From Virgibacillus aidingensis (GTDB taxonomy: Bacteria; Bacillota; Bacilli; Bacillales; Amphibacillaceae): DNA of 44,787 nt. The stretch spans positions 1 through 44,787 of the forward strand of contig NZ_WIXN01000027.1 of NCBI RefSeq assembly GCF_010994035.1, written 5' to 3'. Below, piece by piece: positions 31,996 through 41,014 of this stretch. Under the pieces are notes generated by a model that was not told the DNA's origin, searched no databases, and saw only the letters and a program-made list of their open reading frames with translations. The first letter of the stretch is position 1. The number at the start of each line of letters is the position of its first letter. Made by a program: the position numbers and the translations under genes.

Positions 31996-32853
31996 ATGTT
32001 CAAATTGATTTATACGAACCCAAAAGTTCAGTCAATAGAATTGTTCGGTGCTCCCTTCCGGCTTACTCGTGTTGACGGTTTGGGTGGTACAGAATCCGAA
32101 ACCCAAATGCAGAGAGTTCCATATCAAGACGGAATGATCTACCTTGATTCACTGTTGCAGGATAAACCGATAGAAGTTGAATTTAAAATAACTGGTAGAG
32201 ATCCCGAGGAAGTAACCGAACATCGACGGCGAGTTTCTTCTATTTTTAATCCAAAATTAGGAATGGGAATGCTTCAGTATGTTGGAGATGGCGGAATAAA
32301 GGAAATCGGCGTTGTTGTTGAATCGGTGCCGTTCTTTCCAGATGGACGAACAAATAGAGGTAGAACCTTTCAAAAAACGTTAATCGACTTAAGGGCACCA
32401 TATCCATATTGGCGTGACCCACAGCAAGTTTCCCGATCACTAAGGGCTTACGAAGGTAAATTCACATTTCCTTTTACCTTTCCTGTCCAATTCGGAATTG
32501 AGGGTGACAAGACTATCATAAATAATGAAGGTGACACATCGGCACCAGTTATTATTACAATACAGGGACCGATCCGCAGACCAATGGTTGAAAACCGTAC
32601 AACCGGAGAATTTATTCTTGTTAATACATCAATCGGACCAGATGAAGTACTTTTTATTGATACTAGCCCACAAGCCAAAAGAGTTGAAATTCACCGTTCA
32701 AATCAAATTATAAAGGCCATGGGATTCTTCGATCATAATGCTGACTTTTGGCAGCTGCAGGAAGGTGAAAATGAATTAAGGTATACGGCTGATGAGGGGA
32801 TTGCTGAGGCTATTGCGGCGATTAGTTGGCATAGTCAGTATGTTGGGGTATAG
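31996..32853 (+). CDS. Distal tail protein (Dit, sipho_tail family)
   Basis: 285 residues. RLTRVDGLGGTESETQMQRV, YQDGMIYLDSLLQDKPIEVE and VPFFPDGRT are typical of the N-terminal belt-ring domain; the C-terminal half (GDTSAPVIITIQGPIRRPMV) is the galectin-like part. Builds the hub between tube and tip. Confidence 0.9.
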   Translation: MFKLIYTNPKVQSIELFGAPFRLTRVDGLGGTESETQMQRVPYQDGMIYLDSLLQDKPIEVEFKITGRDPEEVTEHRRRVSSIFNPKLGMGMLQYVGDGGIKEIGVVVESVPFFPDGRTNRGRTFQKTLIDLRAPYPYWRDPQQVSRSLRAYEGKFTFPFTFPVQFGIEGDKTIINNEGDTSAPVIITIQGPIRRPMVENRTTGEFILVNTSIGPDEVLFIDTSPQAKRVEIHRSNQIIKAMGFFDHNADFWQLQEGENELRYTADEGIAEAIAAISWHSQYVGV

Positions 32854-32865
32854 GAGGTGAAAGAG

Positions 32866-33000
32866 ATGGATTTGGAAAAGGAAATATAAGAATTGAAAAT
32901 AAAAATAAATCATTTAGAAGCAGAAATTTCCACACAACAAATGGAAATAGAAGTTTTAAAAGAAGAAGCTACTCTTAAAGTAAAAGCAGGAGGACAATAG
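32866..33000 (+). pseudogene. Small coiled-coil gene broken by one stop codon
   Basis: ATG 32866 follows GGAGGTGAAAGAG, but codon 8 is TAA (32887-32889). The same frame then runs on for 36 more codons (ELKIKINHLEAEISTQQMEI, EVLKEEATLKVKAGGQ) to TAG at 32998. The rest is a regular coiled coil, so this looks like a 44-residue gene with a single nonsense mutation, unless translation restarts at TTG 32893 or reads through. Confidence 0.6.
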
Positions 33001-33012
33001 AAAGGAAAAGAG

Positions 33013-33053
33013 CATCCAGCCACTGAGTGAGGTCAGCGACTGGGATTGTTTTT
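33013..33053. terminator. Terminator, possibly bidirectional
   Basis: CATCCAG pairs with CTGGGATTG, inner CTGA/TCAG pairing, then TTTTT on the plus strand. On the minus strand the same stem is followed by CTCTTTTCC. It lies between the Dit block and the end of the minus-strand gene, so it could serve both. Confidence 0.55.
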
Positions 33054-33270
33054 ACTTGAATCTCAAATAGTGTTCTTTTTCTTCAGAGACTTTGTACCCC
33101 TGTTTTTCGGCTTCTGGGATAATATCTTCTTTTGAAATTTTAAACTGACGTAAATCAATAAGAAGAGACTTTTTCGAGGGATCAGTAAACGTGTTTTGTA
33201 ACATGATATTTAACTCATCCCAAGAATATTTTGGCTTTTGACTTTCCGGGCGTGGATCCAATTTAGACAA
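33052..33270 (-). CDS. Minus-strand small protein inside the tail operon (candidate moron)
   Basis: 72 residues from TTG 33270 with GGGAGG 8 bases upstream on the minus strand, better than chance for a shadow frame. The product (SKLDPRPESQKPKYSWDELN, FTDPSKKSLLIDLRQFKISK, then AEKQGYKVSEEKEHYLRF) has a sensible soluble alpha/beta composition. It is the only gene opposing the late operon and is flanked by a terminator, the hallmark of a lysogen-expressed cargo gene. Function unknown. Confidence 0.6.
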   Translation of the reverse strand: MSKLDPRPESQKPKYSWDELNIMLQNTFTDPSKKSLLIDLRQFKISKEDIIPEAEKQGYKVSEEKEHYLRFK

Positions 33271-33302
33271 TATATTTACCTCCCTTCCACAGTTTTATTT
33301 CG

Positions 33303-33323
33303 ACAGGAAGGGACTTTTTTCCT
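33303..33323. repeat. Inverted repeat between divergent genes
   Basis: CAGGAA / TTCCTG 6-bp arms around a T-rich spacer, between the minus-strand gene start and the 33351 gene. May be an operator or a hairpin; no function can be assigned. Confidence 0.3.
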
Positions 33324-33350
33324 GCATTAATTTAGAAAGGAGTTGATTTA

Positions 33351-34499
33351 ATGGCAGAACTATCACGGTTTTTTAACTCAGTTGAAGGTGATGAGCGAAC
33401 CTATCAAGCGAATGACTTTGCACAATTCTTTTCCAATTTCCTTGGTAACGGATTTTTTGAAGGATTGGCAGTGTCAACAGAAAATACCATGAACACAATT
33501 GTGGCGCCTGGCTCTGCATTTATAGAAGGTCATGAGTATACAAACACATCAAGTCTTACATTAACACACGCAGGTGCTGATGCCTCACAGGATAGAATTG
33601 ATCGTGTAGTATTAAGACTTGATCGTGATATTGACGTTAGGGCAATCCAGGCATTTGTTAAGCAAGGAACACCAGGTAGTGATCCGGAACCACCTACTCT
33701 AACAAGAAACGATACGGTATATGAATTATCTCTTGCACAAGTACGTATCACAGCAGGAAAATCATTTATAGAAGGAAGTCAAATCACGGACGAGCGCGGA
33801 AATCATGAAGTATGCGGCCGTGTCCAGGTTGCCCGTCAAGTTGGGGATCAGATTAATACAGTGGACATCAAAACACCTGATGCGCCTCCTGGGGATTACG
33901 CGGAAGGTATTGTTCAGTTTTATCTCAGTGGCGATGCAAATGCCGAAATCATGGAGCAATGGCTTGATAGTATAGGTGTCAGTCCTGGCGATTATGGACG
34001 TAGTTTAAGTAATTTAAGAGCATATGTCCATACGATTGGAAATCGTACCCACACCGGAGTACAGACAATCACCATATTTGATTGGTCAAGCTCAAATAAC
34101 TATGAAATATATGGAGAATTTAAAAGAGCTTCTAACTCTGTTAACGCGGTTATTCCTTGGGGCTCTTGGTCTGAAAATGTATTACTTGTGGAACAGGGAA
34201 GTAACGCAAGAGGAGAGTATAAGCGGTACTCCGACGGTACTTTAGAGTGTATGTTTGAAGATAGTGATGTATTGTCCGTTGAAGAGGGAGCAAACATCCA
34301 TTTCAACAGTCGGACTTTTAACTTTCCTTACCCATTTGTGAACCGTCCAAATATACAACATTTCTCCCGTCGTTGGGAAGGGGTGCAGTGGACAGGAGTA
34401 AGGCTTCTCACTGGCGATTATGTGGAACTATATATATTATCCACTAACAGCATAGCAAGTGGCTATTTAGGATATAAAGCTACTGGAAGATGGAGATAA
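33351..34499 (+). CDS. Baseplate protein, probable receptor-binding protein
   Basis: 382 residues after AGAAAGGAGTTG. The N-terminal 160 residues (FFNSVEGDERTYQANDFAQF, IVAPGSAFIEGHEYTNTSSL, ASQDRIDRVVLRLDRDIDVR) form the conserved adaptor found in BppU-like baseplate proteins. The C-terminal half is beta-rich with many aromatic and Gly/Ser residues and looks variable, the usual sign of host-receptor binding. Its placement before the Tal gene is unusual but seen in some A118-like phages. Confidence 0.7.
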   Translation: MAELSRFFNSVEGDERTYQANDFAQFFSNFLGNGFFEGLAVSTENTMNTIVAPGSAFIEGHEYTNTSSLTLTHAGADASQDRIDRVVLRLDRDIDVRAIQAFVKQGTPGSDPEPPTLTRNDTVYELSLAQVRITAGKSFIEGSQITDERGNHEVCGRVQVARQVGDQINTVDIKTPDAPPGDYAEGIVQFYLSGDANAEIMEQWLDSIGVSPGDYGRSLSNLRAYVHTIGNRTHTGVQTITIFDWSSSNNYEIYGEFKRASNSVNAVIPWGSWSENVLLVEQGSNARGEYKRYSDGTLECMFEDSDVLSVEEGANIHFNSRTFNFPYPFVNRPNIQHFSRRWEGVQWTGVRLLTGDYVELYILSTNSIASGYLGYKATGRWR

Positions 34500-34500
34500 C

Positions 34501-37500
34501 ATGAAACCAATTAGAGTATATGACAAACAATTAAATATGCTCACAGAGACGGATAATTATTTATCTTTGCAGTTCAATCCGCGCTTTTATGAAGTTGGGG
34601 AGTTTGAGCTGCATATAAATCAGTACATCGAGGGCGCCGAGTACTTTGTTAAAGGGAATCTGGTTATCCTGGACAAGCGAGGAGATAAAGCAATGCTTAT
34701 CCGACATCGGGAAATCGCTCTTGACCAAAATGGCAAAGTGACCGAAAACTGGCGTGTGACAGGTGTAACTTTAAAAGGTGTATTGGATCAGCGAGTTACT
34801 ATACCGCCAGAAGGGCAAAGCCATGACAAGATTAATGATGCTGCAGAAACAGTAATGAAGCATTATGTCCACAGGCATTTTGTTAATCCAGTGGATCCGT
34901 CTCGCAAAATTGATTATATTGAAATAGCTCCTGATAAAGGTAGAGGCTCACTGATTGAATGGGAATCCCGGTTTAAAAATGTAGCTGATGAACTGACTGC
35001 AATAAGCAAGCAGGCCAACCTTGGCTGGATTATGTATGCTGATATGGAGCGCGGCAAATGGATATTTGACGTTGTGGAGCCCCGGAACGTCACACAAGGA
35101 AATGAAGCAGGTTTGCAGCCTGTTTTTTTTAGTCCTGATTTTTCTACGATCAAAACGCAACAGTTTGTTGACTCTGATAATAATTATCGAAATGTCGGAT
35201 ATGTAGGTGGTCAGGGTGAAGGTGTAGAACGTAAAATTGTAAAAATCGGTGAAGCGGAAGGCATGGGTCTCCATGAGGTGTTTATTGATGCTCGGGACGT
35301 ATCCGAAACTGATGAAGAAACAGAAGAGGAACTACCGCCGGAGGAATATGAAGCCTTATTAATTGAACGTGGCGAACAGAGAATGAGAGAATTTGAGACT
35401 ACTTTTTATTTAGAAGCTCAGATACTCACACCATCCATTAATCGCAATAACGACTTTGCCATGTCCACTCCTTTCGAATATGAAAAAGACTTCCGTTTAG
35501 GTGACCTGGTAGAAGTGTTTAATAAAAAGTGGAACATCACCATGAATGCCCCTATAACCGAGTTTACGGAAATTCATGAGCCGAGCGGCTTTATTTTAGA
35601 AGCCACTTTTGGAGAAGCGCAGCCCACTCTCATTACTAAGATTAGGGATAAATTTAACGAATTAGATGGTATAGAAAAACAGGAACTACCTGCACGTTTG
35701 GCTGTGGAGCGTATGCGGGATGCCATGCAATATGGTGATGAACGTTTATCCGAGGAAGAACAAGCAAGGATTGAACAAGCCCTTGAAATCCTTGACGAAT
35801 CCAAAGAATGGGCTTCAGGCGAAGCCTATCAAGCTGAACAAGATGCAAAAAAACATGCCGACGAACAAGACATTGTCTATGATGAAGAAGCCAAACTGGA
35901 TGCCAGCGAAAAGTCCGAGCAGGCAAGAGACGATGCCCAAGGGTATGCTGAAGCTCAGGATGACATTGTTCGGGATGATGCAGCGTTGGATGCTACAGAT
36001 AAAGCAGATCAAGCTGAGGATAATGCAATAGGACATGCAGATCAACGTGCTGATGAAGCAGAACAGAATGCCAAGGATTATACAGACGAAAATGCTGTAG
36101 ATCGTGGAACTTATGAAATTAAAATGCAGGAAATTGCGGATGATTTAGCAGACCGTACTACAATTGAATACGTGAACGGTCAGCTGGTAGACAAAGCAAA
36201 TATAGATGACGTTTATACTATTGAAGACATTAATAACAGGCTGCTAAATTATGTAGGGATAACGGAATATGAAACAGATATAGATGGTATTGTGCAAACG
36301 TTGGATGATCAAAATACGCAAATAAGTCAGAATGAAGAAGCTATTGGTTTAAAAGCATCTCAGGAAGATTTAAATACTGTTGAAGGCAGACTCTCTACAG
36401 CAGAAGGTGAGTTATCTGTTCTGCCAGGTCAGATTGCTTTGAAGGCTGATAGTGAATATTTGGATGATGTCGAAGAGCGTGTAACAACTGTGGAGTTAAA
36501 TATTGATGGCCTAGAAGGGGCAATCACTTCCAAAGTTGAAGAAGATGAAGTCCGTTCTATTTTTACACAAGAGGCCGGATCCTTCACTTTTGACGCTAAC
36601 CAAATAAATTTTGAAGGTCATGTGTTTGGTGAAGATGCTACTTTTGCAGGGTTAGTCAGTGGTGGTGCCATTGAACAGAATGGAGACACCGGAAGTATTA
36701 TATTGGATGATGAAGGCTTTAAAGTTTATAACAAAAATGACGAAATGAGAATTTCCATGCTGATTACCGATTCAGGTGGCTTCCAAGGTGAGGAAAATGC
36801 TTTAATCTTTTGGAATACTATAAACCATAGTGACGGGTCTTCTGAAATAGTTCCAATGCTTTCCATTTCACAATACTATACAGGTGCACAAATAAAATCA
36901 GATGAATTAACCTTAGTTGCAGATATACTTCCTCTAACAATAGATGGATCGGGTGTAGTTGATTCTGGCTTTGCTCGCTATGGAGTATATATTTATGGCG
37001 GAATCTATTTAAACTCAAACGATGGAACAGGTAATCAGAACGGAATTCAATTCGGTCAAAACAATCATTATGTGAGTGATTTTCAAAATGCCCTGGTTTT
37101 TTATCCGAACAGGGGGCCACATGGAGATCAAGATCCTGTAATAAGGTTCAGAACTCACTCTCACACTAATAATTATAGAGACGATTTGTATATCAGTGGT
37201 GATGGAACGTTATTCAGCAATCCTACTCAAGATAATACGTCCAGTAACTCATCGAACTTACGGATAGCTATGGCAAATAACGGTGACTATCGATTTTACC
37301 GTACTACTTCAGCAAGGAAATATAAGACAGAAATACAGCCTATAGATGCAGATCCTTATAGTCTGTTAGATATAAATCCTAAAGCTTGGTATGACAAAAG
37401 GGAAGTTGAAGAAAATAATGGACTAACCCACGGTTTAAAGAAGCACCATGGAATCATCGCAAATGACTTAGAACAAGTTGGATTATACTATTACGTTGAT

Positions 37501-37671
37501 TACCAAGATGGCGAAATTGAGAACTACGATGAAAGGGTATGGACTCTCCTAATTCCAATAACAAGAGACCACGAAGAAAAAATCACAGATTTATACAGTT
37601 TAACTGAAACTCACGAGGAAAAAATAAAACGTCTGGAAACTGAGATTGAAAAATTAAAAGGAGTGGCATAA
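34501..37671 (+). CDS. Tail-associated (Tal)/tail-spike protein with S74 autoprotease chaperone
   Basis: 1056 residues, the longest gene. N-terminal about 380 residues are the tail-hub (Gp37-like) module: YLSLQFNPRFYEVGEFELHI, VTGVTLKGVLDQRV. Residues about 400-700 are Ala/Asp/Glu/Gln-rich coiled coils; 700-930 a beta-rich fibre; the end is a Peptidase_S74 intramolecular chaperone with TTSARKYKTEI (Ser 937, Lys 942 five residues on) and GIIANDLEQVG. S74 domains trimerise the fibre, then cut themselves off before the Ser, so the mature fibre would be about 936 residues. Confidence 0.88.
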   Translation: MKPIRVYDKQLNMLTETDNYLSLQFNPRFYEVGEFELHINQYIEGAEYFVKGNLVILDKRGDKAMLIRHREIALDQNGKVTENWRVTGVTLKGVLDQRVTIPPEGQSHDKINDAAETVMKHYVHRHFVNPVDPSRKIDYIEIAPDKGRGSLIEWESRFKNVADELTAISKQANLGWIMYADMERGKWIFDVVEPRNVTQGNEAGLQPVFFSPDFSTIKTQQFVDSDNNYRNVGYVGGQGEGVERKIVKIGEAEGMGLHEVFIDARDVSETDEETEEELPPEEYEALLIERGEQRMREFETTFYLEAQILTPSINRNNDFAMSTPFEYEKDFRLGDLVEVFNKKWNITMNAPITEFTEIHEPSGFILEATFGEAQPTLITKIRDKFNELDGIEKQELPARLAVERMRDAMQYGDERLSEEEQARIEQALEILDESKEWASGEAYQAEQDAKKHADEQDIVYDEEAKLDASEKSEQARDDAQGYAEAQDDIVRDDAALDATDKADQAEDNAIGHADQRADEAEQNAKDYTDENAVDRGTYEIKMQEIADDLADRTTIEYVNGQLVDKANIDDVYTIEDINNRLLNYVGITEYETDIDGIVQTLDDQNTQISQNEEAIGLKASQEDLNTVEGRLSTAEGELSVLPGQIALKADSEYLDDVEERVTTVELNIDGLEGAITSKVEEDEVRSIFTQEAGSFTFDANQINFEGHVFGEDATFAGLVSGGAIEQNGDTGSIILDDEGFKVYNKNDEMRISMLITDSGGFQGEENALIFWNTINHSDGSSEIVPMLSISQYYTGAQIKSDELTLVADILPLTIDGSGVVDSGFARYGVYIYGGIYLNSNDGTGNQNGIQFGQNNHYVSDFQNALVFYPNRGPHGDQDPVIRFRTHSHTNNYRDDLYISGDGTLFSNPTQDNTSSNSSNLRIAMANNGDYRFYRTTSARKYKTEIQPIDADPYSLLDINPKAWYDKREVEENNGLTHGLKKHHGIIANDLEQVGLYYYVDYQDGEIENYDERVWTLLIPITRDHEEKITDLYSLTETHEEKIKRLETEIEKLKGVA

Positions 37672-38033
37672 TGAAGCTAACTGTAAAAGATTTATATGAT
37701 CTAAAAGCTGGATTAAACGATATTTTGGATAAAGAGCTGCCGACTTCGGTGGCTTTTTCTATCCAACAAAACTTTAAAAAGGTAGGTGATGAATTAAAGC
37801 CTTCTGATGAGGTAAGAAAGAAAATCACAGAGAAATACAAAGAGCATATCACCGAGGATGGTCGGATCCCGGATGATGTTAAAAGGGAAGCTTTTCGCAA
37901 TGAGACGAAAGAATTAGCGGACCAGGAGGTGAAAATTGCTTTAAAGAAATTCAAACTGTCTGATCTTGGTGAAGAAATCAAGCCGCGTACATTAGGGTTG
38001 CTAAGCGTTATTTTAGAGGAGGATAAAAAGTGA
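37671..38033 (+). CDS. Phage protein, DUF1617-like
   Basis: 120 residues; ATG overlaps the Tal stop. MKLTVKDLYDLKAGLNDILD then ELPTSVAFSIQQNFKKV and EVKIALKKFKLSDLGE match small proteins found after Tal genes in Listeria and Bacillus phages. Function unknown. Confidence 0.65.
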   Translation: MKLTVKDLYDLKAGLNDILDKELPTSVAFSIQQNFKKVGDELKPSDEVRKKITEKYKEHITEDGRIPDDVKREAFRNETKELADQEVKIALKKFKLSDLGEEIKPRTLGLLSVILEEDKK

Positions 38034-38239
38034 GATTTGAAATTAAAAGTAAAACCGAGAGATTGAAAAACGGAGAAGTCGCAAGTGTGGTTATCGGGTA
38101 CAGCGCATTTAATGACAAAAGAACAGCTCATGGTGGAGGAAGGTTCGAACTGTCTCCAAACGAATATGAAGATAAATCGAATGAAGACTTAAAGGGAATG
38201 GCAAAAGAGCACTTTCTGAATGAATTAAACGCTGAATAA
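38030..38239 (+). CDS. Hypothetical phage protein
   Basis: 69 residues; GTG overlapping the upstream stop, GGAGG 6 bases before. Small basic protein (ASVVIGYSAFNDKRTAHGGG). Not recognised. Confidence 0.58.
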   Translation: MRFEIKSKTERLKNGEVASVVIGYSAFNDKRTAHGGGRFELSPNEYEDKSNEDLKGMAKEHFLNELNAE

Positions 38240-38321
38240 ACGTATTTTTTGATGTTAAAAATATTATAAAAAAGCAGGACTTTATACCCTCTTGGCGAAT
38301 TTAGTAAGTAGGAGGGATAAT

Positions 38322-38636
38322 ATGAGTTTTAGACATGATATGACAGATAAATCGGTACAGGCACAAGCTATAGTTAGACAAAGGGATAAAGAGCAGGAGC
38401 GCAGGAGAGAAGAGTCTGAGGAACGAAAAAAGGAAGAAGCATTATTAAATAAAATTAAAGCTGTATTGAAAGAAAGTGAAAGCGTTATGGATGTTCATAA
38501 AATTTCAATAGAAGTTAATGAGCCCGAACCAAACGTTTTAAAAGTTATTAACAACGTGCAACATGAAATAATAGAAAGGGTATTGGTAGAAAAACACCCG
38601 AAAAGTGTAGCCTATAAAATTGGAAGAAAGGCATAA
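38322..38636 (+). CDS. Hypothetical phage protein, charged helix
   Basis: 104 residues from ATG 38322 (GGAGGGATAAT upstream). Residues 15-45 are a highly charged helix (RQRDKEQERRREESEERK), the rest resembles a short alpha/beta domain (SIEVNEPEPNVLKVINNVQ). Ends at a strong terminator, so it closes the tail operon. Confidence 0.6.
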   Translation: MSFRHDMTDKSVQAQAIVRQRDKEQERRREESEERKKEEALLNKIKAVLKESESVMDVHKISIEVNEPEPNVLKVINNVQHEIIERVLVEKHPKSVAYKIGRKA

Positions 38637-38660
38637 GCATCTCAATTGAGATGCTTTTTT
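38635..38660 (+). terminator. Rho-independent terminator
   Basis: AAGCATCTC / GAGATGCTT 9-bp stem with AATT loop followed by T-run; overlaps the stop of the 38322 gene. Confidence 0.88.
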
Positions 38661-38686
38661 AATGTCTAAATTACAGGGGGTCGACG

Positions 38687-38983
38687 ATGACAGTTGAGGT
38701 AGGAATACTAATTTCAGTTGTATCGGTATTTATTGCAGGTACAGGAGTTTTTGTGGGTTATCTAACCTATCAGTCAAAAAAGACAAATAGCACGAAAAGT
38801 GATACCAAGGAAGGTGCAGAGCTAAAGGCAGGCCTGGACTATATACGCAAAGGAGTTGATGATATTCGGATTGATTTAAAAGCAAATGAAAAACAAATAA
38901 GTCACCTTTCCGAACGTGTAACAAGGGTAGAAGAGTCCAACAAACAAGCGCATAAACGGATTGACAGTATAAGTCCTGATTAG
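38687..38983 (+). CDS. Membrane-anchored coiled-coil protein (holin accessory, XhlA-like)
   Basis: 98 residues. N-terminal membrane span (about 5-27, GILISVVSVFIAGTGVFVGY), then a charged coiled coil (RKGVDDIRIDLKANEKQISH, LSERVTRVEESNKQ). PBSX XhlA has the related job of working with the holin, though with the membrane part at the other end. Precedes the holin. Confidence 0.68.
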   Translation: MTVEVGILISVVSVFIAGTGVFVGYLTYQSKKTNSTKSDTKEGAELKAGLDYIRKGVDDIRIDLKANEKQISHLSERVTRVEESNKQAHKRIDSISPD

Positions 38984-39021
38984 GGCTTTTTTATTTTGCT
39001 TAGAAAGGTGGTGATTTTTAC

Positions 39022-39276
39022 ATGAAAAAACAACTCAAAAAAATTGATAACAAGTGGGTTCGATTAATAGCAATGACAGTGGTTTTTATAAACGCTGCAG
39101 CAATAATGTTTGGATATGAGTTACTGCCTTTTGACAATGAAACAATTATAGCAGGCATATCCGTCGGCGCATTGGCAGGCACAGAGATTTGGAACCATTG
39201 GAAAAATAACAACTGGACCCCGGAGGCTGAACGAGCTCAAAAATATTTAGATGGAGAGAAGGAGGTTAATAAATAA
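39022..39276 (+). CDS. Holin (SPP1 family)
   Basis: 84 residues after AAAGGTGGTG. Two membrane spans (about 15-32 and 44-60) joined by ELLPFDNETI, and a hydrophilic tail with GTEIWNHWKNNNWTPEAERA, the signature of SPP1-type holins. Lets the endolysin reach the wall. Stop overlaps the next start. Confidence 0.9.
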   Translation: MKKQLKKIDNKWVRLIAMTVVFINAAAIMFGYELLPFDNETIIAGISVGALAGTEIWNHWKNNNWTPEAERAQKYLDGEKEVNK

Positions 39277-40421
39277 TGGTGAAAATTAAGCAGCAGCTTG
39301 TTTCTAGTCACATTATAAACAAACGCTCATACGGTTACGGAAATAGGATTACTGGAATCACAGTCCATCAAACCGGGAATACAAATCCAGGAGCAAATGC
39401 AAAAGCGCACGCTAATATCCAAAGCAGGCTTAATCCGCGTGCGGCCAGTTGGCATGTATCTGTTGATGACAAAGAGGCTTATCAGTCTTTTCCGTATAAT
39501 GTTATGTGCTGGGCGGCTACAGATGGGCGCGGACCGGGTAACACCTCAACAATCCATGTAGAGCTTTGCATTAACTCCGACGCTGACTATGAAAAAACAC
39601 TTGAAAATGGTGCGGATGTTGTAAAGCAGCTGATGAATAAACACGGAATAAGCATTAAAAACGTTAATCAGCATAACAGTTGGTACCCGAAAGACTGTCC
39701 TGCACAGATCCGGTCCAGCAAAGCAGGTATAAGCTGGGATGACTTTCTTGCAATGATCGAAGGTAAAAAAGTTACAAGTAAAACAACAAAGAAAACCAGG
39801 AATTATTTACAGCGCGGCGATCGGGGATCCGAAGTAAAAGACATGCAGGAAATGCTCATCGATCTTGGCTATAATCTGGGTGGCCATGGTGCAGATGGTA
39901 TTTTTGGGGAAGATACTGAAAAAGGATTACGGCAGTTTCAACGTGACTATGATTTAACCGTAGACGGTTTATATGGACCTGCAAGTAAATCAAAATTAGA
40001 AAACACAAAACCGGAAACCAAACAAAATAAATCGGATTGTATTTCGCAATTTCAAAGCTGGCTTAACAGCTATTCATTTAATAGCATTGCAGTCGACGGG
40101 CTATACGGTGCCCTATCTAAAAAGGCAGCAGTCAAAGCTTATCAACGTGAGTTAAATGTGCAGTTTGGTGCTGGTCTTACTATGGATGGCATCTGGGGAC
40201 CGAAAACAAGAGCAGCATCTAAAGCAGTTAGCCGCGGGGCCAGGGGTAACATTACAAGAATAATACAAGGTGTGCTCTATGGCCTGGGGTATAATCCACA
40301 AGGTTTTGACGGAATCTTCGGCGGTGGTACTGAATTAGCTGTTAAAGCTTTTCAGCGGGATGAAGGTATCGGCGTAGATGGTAAACCTGGAAAAAATACT
40401 TTTGCTAAGATGTTTGGGTAA
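39276..40421 (+). CDS. Endolysin: N-acetylmuramoyl-L-alanine amidase with three PG-binding repeats
   Basis: 381 residues. Amidase_2 catalytic domain (about 1-160): zinc ligands His 31 (ITVHQTG), His 133 (NQHNSW) and Cys 141 (KDCPAQIR), plus Glu 96. Then three peptidoglycan-binding repeats (about 175-250, 253-315, 318-380), each with DG(L/I/F)(Y/F/W)G and (F/Y)QR motifs. Like XlyA/CwlA. No signal peptide, so release depends on the holin. Confidence 0.93.
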   Translation: MVKIKQQLVSSHIINKRSYGYGNRITGITVHQTGNTNPGANAKAHANIQSRLNPRAASWHVSVDDKEAYQSFPYNVMCWAATDGRGPGNTSTIHVELCINSDADYEKTLENGADVVKQLMNKHGISIKNVNQHNSWYPKDCPAQIRSSKAGISWDDFLAMIEGKKVTSKTTKKTRNYLQRGDRGSEVKDMQEMLIDLGYNLGGHGADGIFGEDTEKGLRQFQRDYDLTVDGLYGPASKSKLENTKPETKQNKSDCISQFQSWLNSYSFNSIAVDGLYGALSKKAAVKAYQRELNVQFGAGLTMDGIWGPKTRAASKAVSRGARGNITRIIQGVLYGLGYNPQGFDGIFGGGTELAVKAFQRDEGIGVDGKPGKNTFAKMFG

Positions 40422-40454
40422 TATTTAAAATAAATTATTGTTTTAATTGTTTAA

Positions 40455-40486
40455 AATTCCCCGGTAGTGGAAACTACCGGGGAATT
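40455..40486 (+). terminator. Strong hairpin after the endolysin
   Basis: Perfect 14-bp stem (AATTCCCCGGTAGT with its complement) and GGAA loop. Marks the end of the late operon; right of it begins the cargo region. The T-run is weak but flanking AT bases extend the stem. Confidence 0.8.
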
Positions 40487-40610
40487 AATTTGGCTTTAAA
40501 TACATATTTTGAGCAAGATGGTTTATTTATCTCCACCCTACACTTAGAATACCTCTTTTTATGAAGAAGATTATGGTAAAGTTATAGTTAAAAAGAAGGG
40601 GGAGAAGCAA

Positions 40611-40913
40611 TTGAATTTTATAGCTACATTGTTATATACCATTGGATGGGTTTGTATTGCATCAGGAATTATTTTAGGTTATTTTAATCATCTACCAAAT
40701 GTTCCAGGGATGGAAGAAGCGTCATTTGTAACTTTTGTTACCCATGTATTTGTTGGAGTTGTTTCCGGGATTTTGATGTTTGGTTTCGCAGAGATAGTAA
40801 AATTGCTGGATGAGCAAAAGCGTATTCAAAAGGAAGTATTAAGGGAAATTAGTAATATGAAACAGGGCTTGATTGAAGAAGTTAGAAAAATAAATAACCT
40901 TTACAGAAGTTAA
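40611..40913 (+). CDS. Two-span membrane protein, cargo region
   Basis: 100 residues from TTG 40611 behind AAGGGGGAG. Two hydrophobic segments (about 3-26 and 45-66) followed by a charged coiled coil (KLLDEQKRIQKEVLREISNM). Own transcription unit after the endolysin. Could be a phage-exclusion or stress protein; not recognised. Between 40487 and 40610 I see no gene, only AT-rich DNA likely holding its promoter. Confidence 0.62.
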   Translation: MNFIATLLYTIGWVCIASGIILGYFNHLPNVPGMEEASFVTFVTHVFVGVVSGILMFGFAEIVKLLDEQKRIQKEVLREISNMKQGLIEEVRKINNLYRS

Positions 40914-40954
40914 GAAGAAAGAAATCTTGTTGTTATTTTGTAAATAAATAACAG

Positions 40955-40995
40955 TATACAAATTAATATTTTTTGTTATAATAGAACAAACGTTC
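40955..40995 (+). promoter_or_regulatory. SOS promoter: LexA box over a sigma-A promoter
   Basis: TATACA (40955-40960), 16-base spacer and TATAAT (40977-40982), immediately followed by GAACAAACGTTC (40984-40995), which fits the Bacillus LexA/DinR consensus GAAC-N4-GTTC perfectly in the arms. Predicts induction of the YolD-like gene by DNA damage. Confidence 0.8.
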
Positions 40996-41014
40996 CTGCA
41001 GAGGGTGATACATC

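Noticed and set aside
37583-38131. 182-codon minus-strand open frame over 37671-38033
   Set aside because: Ser/Phe-rich shadow with no ribosome site; plus-strand genes are tightly packed here with overlapping starts and stops.
40930-40953. TGTTATTT / AAATAACA inverted repeat upstream of the SOS promoter
   Set aside because: Very AT-rich with only A-T pairs apart from one G-C; likely by chance in such DNA, and no T-run follows.
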